Source: JAABVY01 sp964627935 (GTDB lineage Bacteria > Zixibacteria > MSB-5A5 > JAABVY01). From it: 64,000 bases of DNA. The DNA lies in assembly GCA_964627935.1 (NCBI GenBank), contig CAZVLB010000016.1:43893-107892 (forward strand), read 5' to 3'. Both the position numbers and the translations under genes were made by a program. The notes below the pieces were generated by a model, which searched no databases, was not told where the DNA came from, and saw only the letters and a program-made list of their open reading frames with translations. Shown here piece after piece: positions 25,077 through 32,789 of this stretch; the stretch's first letter is position 1, and each line of letters begins with the position of its first letter.

Positions 25077-26268
25077 CGGCACTCTTCTCGACTGATTTAA
25101 GGTTCAACTTTCCCTGTTCAAGTGCAAGCTCCAGCACCTTACGGGCCAGCGCAGTGCGTGACTTGTCCCCTTTGTTCTGATGAATATATTCCTGGGCCAG
25201 TTTGATCGAGGTATTGAAATATCCCTTGGCCTCCTCGTTTTTCCCGACTCGACGGGAAAGCTCAGCGATCAGGTACACCGCCTGTATCGCCTGGTTGCCG
25301 GGTGAGATTTCATTACCTTCTTCATAGGCCTGTTTATAATAGCGAATCGCATAGCTCATTGCATCCAGCTCGGAACTGGGCACCTCATCCCATTTCTGCT
25401 TCAATTCCAGAAGAAACATGCGATGGGAGTCGTACTTTCCGATCGGCTGATCCAGAGGTGATGAGGAGGATGCGTCCTCTCCCATTACGCCGGTCGATAG
25501 TGACAGGCTGCTTTTCAAATTGACCACATTTTCCTTGAACTTATTGAGAATTTCATCAAAGCTGTCAAAGGCGTTGCTATAGACCTCGGTCAACTGCTTT
25601 TTTCTTTTTCCCGATGGAAACAGAGCATCCGAGAGAAAATCATTGGCGGCATCGTGCAGCACCTCGACATTGCGGCTGAGCTGTTCGTACTGATGTCCAA
25701 GGCGCAGGATATGGTCCTCTATATTCATGGCATGACGGGCCAGCTGGCCACCTTCGCTCTGACCATCCTTATTTGCTTCACGAAAGAGCCAGGCGATACG
25801 CAGGAAGTATCTGCCCAGATCGAGGGCGGAGAATTTCAGGTTCAGTTTCTCATCGTAAATACCCAGAAGCAGCTTATTGACAGCGGTGGCAAATGGATAT
25901 TTCTCGCCGTCCAGGTGAGTTCCCAGAAGACGCATTATGCTGTCCGGTTCTTTTAGGTCGAGCAGATGCTTTTCCTTGATTGTTTTAAGCTTATAATTTC
26001 TAAAAGCCGTGTCCTTTTTCCAATCCTTGTACTTGGATGTAAATTCACGGGTATAGAAACAGTTTGAACAGGTGGCCATGAAAAACAGAAGCGGATTGTA
26101 CTTCTGGTAGTTGGGATTGTTCCAGGTTCTTTTCTTGGGACAAAAATCCGTGTCACGTCCCTGCTCGTTATAGGCTCCTACCTTGAGTGTCTCGATTTCA
26201 TTCTGGGCTCCGCAGACGGGGCATTCCAGTTTCGAGAGATAGATCGGGCTGTCATTTTTGTTGACCAT
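25063..26268 (-). CDS. DUF2225 zinc-ribbon/TPR-like protein
   Basis: A 401-residue cytoplasmic protein. The first 75 residues match the DUF2225 pattern with paired cysteines (ECPVCGAQNE and ATCSNCFYT) that probably bind zinc, and an intervening DTDFCPKKRT. The remainder is helical, with TPR-like repeats toward the C-terminus (AIRYYKQAYEEGN, AKGYFNTSIKLAQEYI). The function of DUF2225 is unknown. The ATG at 26268 is preceded by AGAGGA. It is sandwiched between the transposase-derived gene and the YcgR-like gene. Confidence 0.8.
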   Translation of the reverse strand: MVNKNDSPIYLSKLECPVCGAQNEIETLKVGAYNEQGRDTDFCPKKRTWNNPNYQKYNPLLFFMATCSNCFYTREFTSKYKDWKKDTAFRNYKLKTIKEKHLLDLKEPDSIMRLLGTHLDGEKYPFATAVNKLLLGIYDEKLNLKFSALDLGRYFLRIAWLFREANKDGQSEGGQLARHAMNIEDHILRLGHQYEQLSRNVEVLHDAANDFLSDALFPSGKRKKQLTEVYSNAFDSFDEILNKFKENVVNLKSSLSLSTGVMGEDASSSSPLDQPIGKYDSHRMFLLELKQKWDEVPSSELDAMSYAIRYYKQAYEEGNEISPGNQAIQAVYLIAELSRRVGKNEEAKGYFNTSIKLAQEYIHQNKGDKSRTALARKVLELALEQGKLNLKSVEKSADEPA

Positions 26269-26276
26269 GATATCCT

Positions 26277-29200
26277 CTATTCTCCTGCAGAAGCTTTCTC
26301 GGATTTGAGTTCTTCCAGAAGCTCACGTTCCATTCCGGAAAGCGGATGATCCGCTATGTTTGCATCTTTCCGGGGCTGTGCGGATGATTTCTTCATGGAA
26401 ATATTTCTATTCATCCTCCCGCCGGACTTAGCCGTCCCGGACCATTTCTGCACAAGCAGTTGTTCCAGTCCGGACTTTCTATCCTTAGTGCCTGCATTTC
26501 CGGCACTTGCGGCCTGATTTTCTTGCGGCGGCGCAGACCGTTTTCGGTCCACCCTGGGCTTTATCGGAAGCTTTTGATCAGCCTCTTCGGGCTTTTGCGA
26601 AGCCTTTTTCATGCCCAAAGCAATCAAAATCCTATCAAACAGGCTCTGATTATTTTTATCGGTTTTATGCTTTATCTTTTCAGCCTTCTTTTCACTTATC
26701 CTGCGTCCATTATGATACAGCCTGCCGTTTTGCACCGCTCTCAGCTTGGCGCTGTGTTTCATACGACTCCACTTACGCTGTGAATCACGCAGGTAGTTGA
26801 ACACCAAAAACAGCGCCGCTCCATGCATCTGCTCATACTTGAACGCCGTATCCATCAGTGCGTCAGAGGGATACGAGACATCAATGTGGCCCGCTGTTTT
26901 GATTTCATTCCAGTGTTTGGTCGGGAAACCGAAACATGTCAGGAGGCTGTCTTTCGACTTAAGCAGATCGCTGACCGCACGCGGATAGGTACCGCCAAAA
27001 CGGGCCTTAAAATATTCGATCCATTCTTCGGCCGATTCGCGAGTCTCGGCAAACCTGATTTTTTCGATGCGCTTCTTGACCTCGCCACGGTTCTGTTCCG
27101 GGAACTGCTTGAGAATATCGTGCAGGAAACTGTCCCAGCAGAACTGGCTGGCTGCACGCGGAAATATCGAAGGCAGGAATTCCCAGATCGGCAGATCGGA
27201 ATTGCCGATAAACAGTCGCGGATTTGCCAGGTCCCGTCTTTCCAGACTGCGCAGCATATTGCGCCAGCTTTCCGGGTCGCGCGGATCAGCCTCATTCAAT
27301 TCCAGAATTCTCTTTTCGCCCGAGAGCGATACACCTGTCATGGTCAGGAATGTGTGCGACTTGCTACGAGCCTTTTTGCCTATGGTATGGGCATCGATCC
27401 AGATATACGGGTAGCGCGTATCACCAAGCGATTCACTGAAATAATTGATATAACTCTCGCGCCAGATTGCAACCATCTCATCAAATGATTGATTGTCAGT
27501 AAGCGTAACATCGCCGCAGAGTTCACGCAATGCTATCTCGACATCAAGGCTCCACTGCCTGCCGGGACCGGGTTCCTCTTTTTCAGGTTCATCCTCAACC
27601 ACGGTCTCCATTTCTTCAACTGATTCATTAATCTCTTCTTCAACTTCGTGTTCTGCCAAATCTTCATCAGGCTGCCCTGTTTCCTGCTCGGTATTTTCGG
27701 CCGCGCGAACCAGGGTAATCTTGTTGAATGATTTATTTTGACTTTCGGCAGGATCTTCCTTCTCCTCTTCGAGGATTTCCTCCGGCCCGTGATCTTCATG
27801 AGCGCTGCGAAGTTTATGCAAAAGCTGGGAGAGCTCATCGGGAATCTGCGCCTTATCATGTGCCTTTTCCTGCTCTTCCCGCTTTTCAATCCGGCTGACC
27901 GATGAGTTCTGATCATATTCAATCGCCAGGGATTCCTCTGGAATCGGAGCTATATCTTTTTCCCGGTCGATGTGCTCCTGCAGGGTATCATGCAAAAGAC
28001 GGTTAACACGGTTGAGTCTTTCTTCCTCAGCATTGATCTTATTCTCAGCTACAGATTCTCTTATTTCTTCCGGAGCTGTCATCACAGCTGTCTCGGTTTC
28101 ATGTTGCGGCTCATATTGAGTTTCATCCGCTTCCATTGCACGCATCGCCTCTCTCTGCACTTCCGGTATCTTTGCCATTTTCGGTTCGACCGGTTCAACA
28201 GTCCGAACCTGACGATTTTCGGATTGTATTGCTTTATCGGCCTTATGCTCGATCACGGTTTTTTGCGCAGTTGTCGGTCCGTTTGTGAAGGACTGCTTTT
28301 GAGTTGGCTGCGCCTCCCGGGTCTGATGAGTTTTTGTTATTTCGGTATATGCCGATGGCGCAACAAAGGGGCGGATGCGTTTCTTGATATCTTCTCCGGT
28401 CTTTTTATTCGCCGCAACCGGTGGAGGTACGTCAAGACCGGATAGATTTTTCTCCAGATCGTTAGAGGGGGGCTGAGGCGGAGTAATTGTCTGCTTTTCA
28501 TTCGCCTCATTCTCCGGTTCAATCGGTTCGGGATCGGAAAGCACCGCAGAATCGATATCATCGATAAAATTCGCCTTCTCATTGTTCCGGGCCGCCTTGA
28601 TCAGCTTCTGTCGTTCCTGATCCGACAGCTGGGCGATTATCGATCTTTTTTCATCCTGGTCGGAAGGACGGATCATGCGCAAAACTTTCTTGATCGGCGC
28701 CAACACGCCCGAATCGGATGATTTTGGAGGTGATTTGGCTTCTGCTGTTGCCCTGCTTTTGGGCTGTTGTTTTTTCTTTACCGTTTCCTGCGTTTTTGCG
28801 CTCCTGGCAGGCTGTGTATTTTTCTTTTGCGGAAGTTTTGCAATGTCGGGTTTTATTTCAGATTTTGACTCAGTCTTCGTCTCTGCCGCAGGAGCATTAT
28901 CTATGGATGTTTCCGGTAGCATGACCGGCGCTGTTTCTGCCTGTGGCGCAGTTTCAATATCCTGTCTGTTCTGCTGAGCCTGAATTTCTTCCTCGGAAGC
29001 TGATGGCATCATCTGTTCAACCCTGGTTTCCATGATCCGGGATTTCTTGTCTGCGGTCTTCTTTGTGCCTGTGCGGGAAGTTTTGGCTTTGGCCGTATGG
29101 GTTCCGGCGCTCTTCCTTGCAGTTTTGGCCGCGGTTTTCTTCGTGGTTTTGGTCTTAGTGGATTTCGCTGATTTCTTCCGGGCCGTAGTTTTGGTCGCTT

Positions 29201-29576
29201 TGGATACGGCCTTTTTGTTCGAGCTGGTTTTGGCGCTGGAAGATTTGGTTTTTGCCCTGGTCTGTTTCTTTACAGTTGCAGCCGGATCCGTTGACATGGC
29301 CTGGGCAGTTTTTATCGGCTCAATTTTTCTTGAGCGGCTCTTTTTGACAGCAGTCTTCTTTGTGGTCTTTTTGCCTGCGGAGGCAGGTGATGAGGCCCTG
29401 ATCGGATTCCAGGCGGAATCGCCTTGTGATGTTAAATTTTTCGATACGGTTTTGCCGCCGCTTGCAGATGTGCCGCCTGATCCGCTGGCGGCGATGGATT
29501 GAAATGCCGCTGAGGCAGATTTCGATCCCTTGCCGATTTTTATCTTTCGGCTTGCCACAGATGATTTTGTAGACAT
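26277..29576 (-). CDS. Large protein with histone-H1-like tail and IS256-type transposase-derived C-terminal domain
   Basis: A 1099-residue protein in three parts. Residues 1-190 are Lys/Ala/Thr/Ser-rich with repeated KKTAxK units, like a histone H1 tail and probably DNA-binding. Residues about 190-665 are Pro/Glu/Gln-rich and disordered, ending in a strongly acidic stretch. Residues about 670-960 align by eye with Mutator/IS256 transposases: YPYIWIDAHT, FIGNSDLPIWEF and FPTKHWNEIKT correspond to YPYLYVDATY, VISDAHKGL and FPPEHWRSIRT. Candidate acidic residues are D728, D794 and D899, spaced 66 and 105; IS256 has a 66-residue first interval and about 108 for the second. The third Glu is Asp here and the CxxH motif reads CWDS. 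A short basic tail follows. It is co-directional within the flagellar block and has no terminal inverted repeats, so it is probably domesticated. Confidence 0.75.
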   Translation of the reverse strand: MSTKSSVASRKIKIGKGSKSASAAFQSIAASGSGGTSASGGKTVSKNLTSQGDSAWNPIRASSPASAGKKTTKKTAVKKSRSRKIEPIKTAQAMSTDPAATVKKQTRAKTKSSSAKTSSNKKAVSKATKTTARKKSAKSTKTKTTKKTAAKTARKSAGTHTAKAKTSRTGTKKTADKKSRIMETRVEQMMPSASEEEIQAQQNRQDIETAPQAETAPVMLPETSIDNAPAAETKTESKSEIKPDIAKLPQKKNTQPARSAKTQETVKKKQQPKSRATAEAKSPPKSSDSGVLAPIKKVLRMIRPSDQDEKRSIIAQLSDQERQKLIKAARNNEKANFIDDIDSAVLSDPEPIEPENEANEKQTITPPQPPSNDLEKNLSGLDVPPPVAANKKTGEDIKKRIRPFVAPSAYTEITKTHQTREAQPTQKQSFTNGPTTAQKTVIEHKADKAIQSENRQVRTVEPVEPKMAKIPEVQREAMRAMEADETQYEPQHETETAVMTAPEEIRESVAENKINAEEERLNRVNRLLHDTLQEHIDREKDIAPIPEESLAIEYDQNSSVSRIEKREEQEKAHDKAQIPDELSQLLHKLRSAHEDHGPEEILEEEKEDPAESQNKSFNKITLVRAAENTEQETGQPDEDLAEHEVEEEINESVEEMETVVEDEPEKEEPGPGRQWSLDVEIALRELCGDVTLTDNQSFDEMVAIWRESYINYFSESLGDTRYPYIWIDAHTIGKKARSKSHTFLTMTGVSLSGEKRILELNEADPRDPESWRNMLRSLERRDLANPRLFIGNSDLPIWEFLPSIFPRAASQFCWDSFLHDILKQFPEQNRGEVKKRIEKIRFAETRESAEEWIEYFKARFGGTYPRAVSDLLKSKDSLLTCFGFPTKHWNEIKTAGHIDVSYPSDALMDTAFKYEQMHGAALFLVFNYLRDSQRKWSRMKHSAKLRAVQNGRLYHNGRRISEKKAEKIKHKTDKNNQSLFDRILIALGMKKASQKPEEADQKLPIKPRVDRKRSAPPQENQAASAGNAGTKDRKSGLEQLLVQKWSGTAKSGGRMNRNISMKKSSAQPRKDANIADHPLSGMERELLEELKSEKASAGE

Positions 29577-29615
29577 CAGCTTATCCTTTCCAATACACTT
29601 CCGATAATGGCCGGC

Positions 29616-29640
29616 TATTCAGGTTCCCATTTCCTGAATA
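29616..29640 (-). other. Intercistronic hairpin upstream of the transposase-derived gene
   Basis: TATTCAGG (29616-29623) and CCTGAATA (29633-29640) form a perfect 8-bp stem with a 9-base loop, about 40 bases upstream of the start codon at 29576. No T-tract follows, so it is not a terminator; mRNA processing or stability is possible. Confidence 0.4.
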
Positions 29641-29672
29641 CCAACCGGACAAAAACCCGTCCATGAAATTTC

Positions 29673-29963
29673 CTATGCTTTTATGTCGATGCTCATGTTC
29701 CTGTTTTTCTTCTTCTCCTCGTCAGGGTCCTTCTTTTTCTTCTTCTGGCCCTGGTCCTCTTTCTTCTGATGGTCCCGATGAATTATGGCCTCATCCGTTT
29801 TCTGGGTCGGAATCGACTTCTGTTCGCGTTCGTTCTTTTTCTGTTCCAGCTCGGCCGCGAACTGCCTTTGGGCGATATCCGGTGACGATTTTTCAATCTG
29901 GTTCACCTTCTCCGCCAAAGGCGTCTTGATCAATAAGTCCGTCAATTCTATCGGGCGGACCAT
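29673..29963 (-). CDS. Small charged protein of a flagellar operon, unknown function
   Basis: A 96-residue protein. The first 40 residues are partly ordered (RPIELTDLLIKTPLAEKVNQI) and the rest is Lys/Glu/Asp/Gln-rich and probably disordered, ending NMSIDIKA. The start is supported by GGGAGA before the ATG. It lies 16 bases after fliA. Comparable short charged genes occur at this place in flagellar clusters of other phyla, but no named family was recognised. Confidence 0.6.
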   Translation of the reverse strand: MVRPIELTDLLIKTPLAEKVNQIEKSSPDIAQRQFAAELEQKKNEREQKSIPTQKTDEAIIHRDHQKKEDQGQKKKKKDPDEEKKKNRNMSIDIKA

Positions 29964-29979
29964 CGTATTCTCCCTGTTT

Positions 29980-30744
29980 CTACGTTAGGGCGAATTTCTC
30001 ACGAACCATTCCTCGAAGTTTGAGTACCGCCTTGGTGTGAATCTGAGAAACACGCGATTCGGAAATTGTCATTACCTCGCCAATTTCCTTTAAGGTTAAT
30101 TCCTCGTAATAGTAAAGTGCGATAACCAGCTTCTCCTGTTCGGTCAGGTTGGAGATAGCGATAGTCAGATAAGCCCGCAGTTCCTGTTTTTCCAGGTCGG
30201 TCAGTACCGATTCCCTGGATTCTGTCTGTATGGTTTCAACTCGGGGGACCTGACGGTTATCGTCTTCACGGTAAATCATTTCATCCAATGACAGAAGAAC
30301 CGTGCTGTTGGAATCATCGAGCGCTTTGTAAAGATCGGCCAGATCATAGTTCAATGCCGAGGCCAGCTCGGTATCATTGGGAGCCCGTCCCAGCTCCGCC
30401 TCGAGCCTGACCAGAGCCCGCTCTATCTCGCGCGCCCGGGCCCGTGTGGAACGCGGAACCCAGTCCAGCGAACGAAGCTCGTCTAAGATGGCGCCGCGGA
30501 TTCGCGGTACGGCATATGTCTCGAATTTCACGCCGCGCTCGGGATCGAAATTTCTGAAGGCCTCGATCAAACCGATAACACCGGTGTTGATCAGGTCTCC
30601 GACTTCTACTGACTTGGGGAAGCCAATCGCCATACGGCTGGCCACATTTCTGACAAGCGGCAGGTATTGCGACAATAGCTGCTCCCTGATTTCAGGGCAG
30701 CTGCTGCTACGATAAGCTTCCCAAATAGCATCCTTAGCTTTCAT
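29980..30744 (-). CDS. fliA: Flagellar RNA polymerase sigma factor FliA (sigma-28)
   Basis: A 254-residue sigma-28 family factor (FliA/WhiG) that directs late flagellar and chemotaxis gene transcription. Region 2 (about 24-95; VEVGDLINTGVIGLIEAFRNFDP and FETYAVPRIRGAILDELRSLDWVPR, in two adjoining blocks), region 3 (RARAREIERALVRLEAELGR) and region 4 with a helix-turn-helix (TLKEIGEVMTISESRVSQIH) are all visible. It overlaps flhG by 11 bases. No FlgM anti-sigma gene is in the window. Confidence 0.96.
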   Translation of the reverse strand: MKAKDAIWEAYRSSSCPEIREQLLSQYLPLVRNVASRMAIGFPKSVEVGDLINTGVIGLIEAFRNFDPERGVKFETYAVPRIRGAILDELRSLDWVPRSTRARAREIERALVRLEAELGRAPNDTELASALNYDLADLYKALDDSNSTVLLSLDEMIYREDDNRQVPRVETIQTESRESVLTDLEKQELRAYLTIAISNLTEQEKLVIALYYYEELTLKEIGEVMTISESRVSQIHTKAVLKLRGMVREKFALT

Positions 30745-31681
30745 AAGAAATCTTTCCTTGAACTTGGCTTTTTGGGTTTGCTGTCAGTTCTTCAAGTTCC
30801 CCTGCACGTGGAATCTCTGTTTTTCTATCGGAAGAGAAAGTGCCTGAACTTAATGAAAAATCAGAATTTAGGGTCCCTTCCGTTTCATTTCCGGTGTTCA
30901 TATTTTGCGCAGGAGATGCGGGGCAAATGCTTTCAATTGCTTTCTCCAGATACTCAAAGAATAAACAGAATCCTCCTTCCAGGGCTAACATGTTCTGCCT
31001 CATCAAAATGGCCTTCACCTGCGGATCGAATGGCAGCCAGAGGGAATGTTTCAACTCTAAACCGATGAATCTCTCGGTCATGTCGCCGAATTTTTCCAGG
31101 GTCATTTCGCCCTCATAACGGGATTGCGACATATTCACGATTATTCCGCAGTCATTGCAGAGTTTCTTACCATTCAGCACTTTAAGAACGGCATAGCTGT
31201 CCGCCAGCGATGAAAGCTCGGGTGTGACAACCAGAATCAGTCTCTCGGCGAAAGCGGCTATGCTCTTTATGTTGGGTGACAGGCCCGAAGGCGTATCGAT
31301 AATTATCATGTCATAGCGATTGTTAAGCCCGGCGAATTTCAGGCGCAGGTTAATGGTATCGAACTGCGGCGGGAAATTGTCATCGGATATTCCAGAGGCG
31401 GCCGGGATCAGGTCGAGATTTTTGGCGGGCCTGATCAGCGCCTCATCCAGGCTGCAATCGCCGGCCATTAAATCTTCGATGGTGAAGACCGGTGTCGAAT
31501 TGGTCATGATATGCAGATTACCCAGACCGGAATCGGCATCGATCAAAAGTACCCGTTTTCCACGAGCGGCCAGGACCTTGGCCATGCCCAGTGAGATGAC
31601 GGTCTTGCCGACGCCGCCTTTGCCCGAGGTCACCGCATAAACCGGCGGTATATTAAATCTCTTGTTATACTCTGTTGACAT
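30734..31681 (-). CDS. flhG: MinD-like ATPase FlhG (flagellar number regulator)
   Basis: A 315-residue MinD/ParA-type ATPase with deviant Walker A TSGKGGVGKT (Lys21 and Lys26), a DADSGLGNLHI switch region and MIIIDTPSGL as Walker B. FlhG (YlxH/FleN) limits flagellar number and stimulates FlhF GTPase activity. The final 60 residues are polar and disordered. The ATG at 31681 follows GGAGGAG at good spacing. It overlaps flhF upstream and fliA downstream, so the three are translationally linked. Confidence 0.95.
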   Translation of the reverse strand: MSTEYNKRFNIPPVYAVTSGKGGVGKTVISLGMAKVLAARGKRVLLIDADSGLGNLHIMTNSTPVFTIEDLMAGDCSLDEALIRPAKNLDLIPAASGISDDNFPPQFDTINLRLKFAGLNNRYDMIIIDTPSGLSPNIKSIAAFAERLILVVTPELSSLADSYAVLKVLNGKKLCNDCGIIVNMSQSRYEGEMTLEKFGDMTERFIGLELKHSLWLPFDPQVKAILMRQNMLALEGGFCLFFEYLEKAIESICPASPAQNMNTGNETEGTLNSDFSLSSGTFSSDRKTEIPRAGELEELTANPKSQVQGKISYES

Positions 31682-32789
31682 CAAACTCCTCCACTTTCTC
31701 GAAAAGCCTGCTGGAGAGCGTGAACAGATCGGCCTCCTCCAGATTAGAGACCTTGCTCCTGCCCCAGCTGAAATATGAAAGTTTCATTGAGTTGTGAGCT
31801 GCAATATTGAATGGCATACCGAATGACTCGGTCTGGTCCAGAAATGTTATCGCCACCTGTGTGGGATAAATCGGCTTGAAGAATTCCATCCAGCGAGAGG
31901 CTTCACGCCAGAGTGCATAAGCCGGAATCACCAGGTGGATTTCATCCGGACGATAGATTTCGATTTTCTGCCTGAGGTCATCAAGATCGGAATCAGATCC
32001 TATCGGCACACCCTTTGTATCGGCCAGGAGCACATGGAAATCCTCGCTCTCATGCGGCTGCGACCATTCACTCTCATCCTTGCAGGGAATCTTCAAGAGC
32101 TTGCCGAATGTTTCCAGGCTCTTGCCTGCGAAAGGCTGATAGTCATCCAGATTGACCAGCGTGGTTTTCACATTGCGCCTGAAAACAAGATTGGCCGCAA
32201 CCTTGGATATCAATGCGCTCTTGCCGATCCCGGGAGGCCCAACGAACATGACCTTGTTGACACCCGAGGCAAAAAGCTTGATCGGCTGCGGATTTTCGCA
32301 CAGTTTTAAAAGCCTGGCACGCAGAAGTTCAAGGCTGATCGAACCGTCATCCATCACAATTCCGCCCTGCTCGAAAATACGTGAAACAATATCTTTTTCG
32401 AGATCATGCAGTTCCAGGTAGGAACCGATCGCCTGACCCTCGCGGGGGGTTTTGAGAAGCGCCCTGATTTCCTTCTGGGTATGCACCAGGTAGTTGATTT
32501 CCTTCTCAAAGCGCTTGATAATCAGCCCCACATCACCCAGAATCCTTCTGTCGCTGGAGGACAGGCTGCCTGTCTGTGGCTGGCTTTTCTGTTCCGGCTT
32601 TTGCACGCGGCTGCCGGCGGGCATATCTTTGCCGGCTGTGATTTCGAATCGGCGTTTCGGTTTAGAACCGGGTACGCCACGGGCCTCGACAACCTGCGAA
32701 TTAAGTATCACAGCATCATTGCCGAATTCCTGTTTGACTCTCTTCATTGCTTCATGCATCGAGTCGGCCTGAAAATTTTTAATCAGCAT
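31665..32789 (-). CDS. flhF: SRP-family GTPase FlhF
   Basis: A 374-residue flagellar-placement GTPase. The N-terminal B domain begins MLIKNFQADSMHEAMKRVKQ, as in FlhF proteins, followed by a polar linker and a helical N domain. The G domain carries P-loop VGPPGIGKSALISK (near residue 184) and an ADTKG G3 that replaces the usual DTAG. The G4 position reads FLDQTES instead of TKxD. These departures suggest weakened guanine specificity or hydrolysis compared with standard FlhF. It overlaps flhA by 11 bases. Confidence 0.92.
   Translation of the reverse strand: MLIKNFQADSMHEAMKRVKQEFGNDAVILNSQVVEARGVPGSKPKRRFEITAGKDMPAGSRVQKPEQKSQPQTGSLSSSDRRILGDVGLIIKRFEKEINYLVHTQKEIRALLKTPREGQAIGSYLELHDLEKDIVSRIFEQGGIVMDDGSISLELLRARLLKLCENPQPIKLFASGVNKVMFVGPPGIGKSALISKVAANLVFRRNVKTTLVNLDDYQPFAGKSLETFGKLLKIPCKDESEWSQPHESEDFHVLLADTKGVPIGSDSDLDDLRQKIEIYRPDEIHLVIPAYALWREASRWMEFFKPIYPTQVAITFLDQTESFGMPFNIAAHNSMKLSYFSWGRSKVSNLEEADLFTLSSRLFEKVEEFDVNRV

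Noticed and set aside
26823..27488. Plus-strand 221-codon frame opposite the transposase-like domain
   Set aside because: It lies entirely inside the well-supported minus-strand gene, with no ribosome binding site and no recognisable protein motif.
28675..29502. Plus-strand open frames opposite the low-complexity part of the 1099-aa gene
   Set aside because: They are mirror frames produced by the Lys/Ala/Ser-rich coding repeat on the minus strand; they lack ribosome binding sites and contain no domain.
26277..29576. An active insertion sequence
   Set aside because: No terminal inverted repeats, target duplications or second copy were seen; the gene has its own ribosome binding site within a run of co-directional motility genes.
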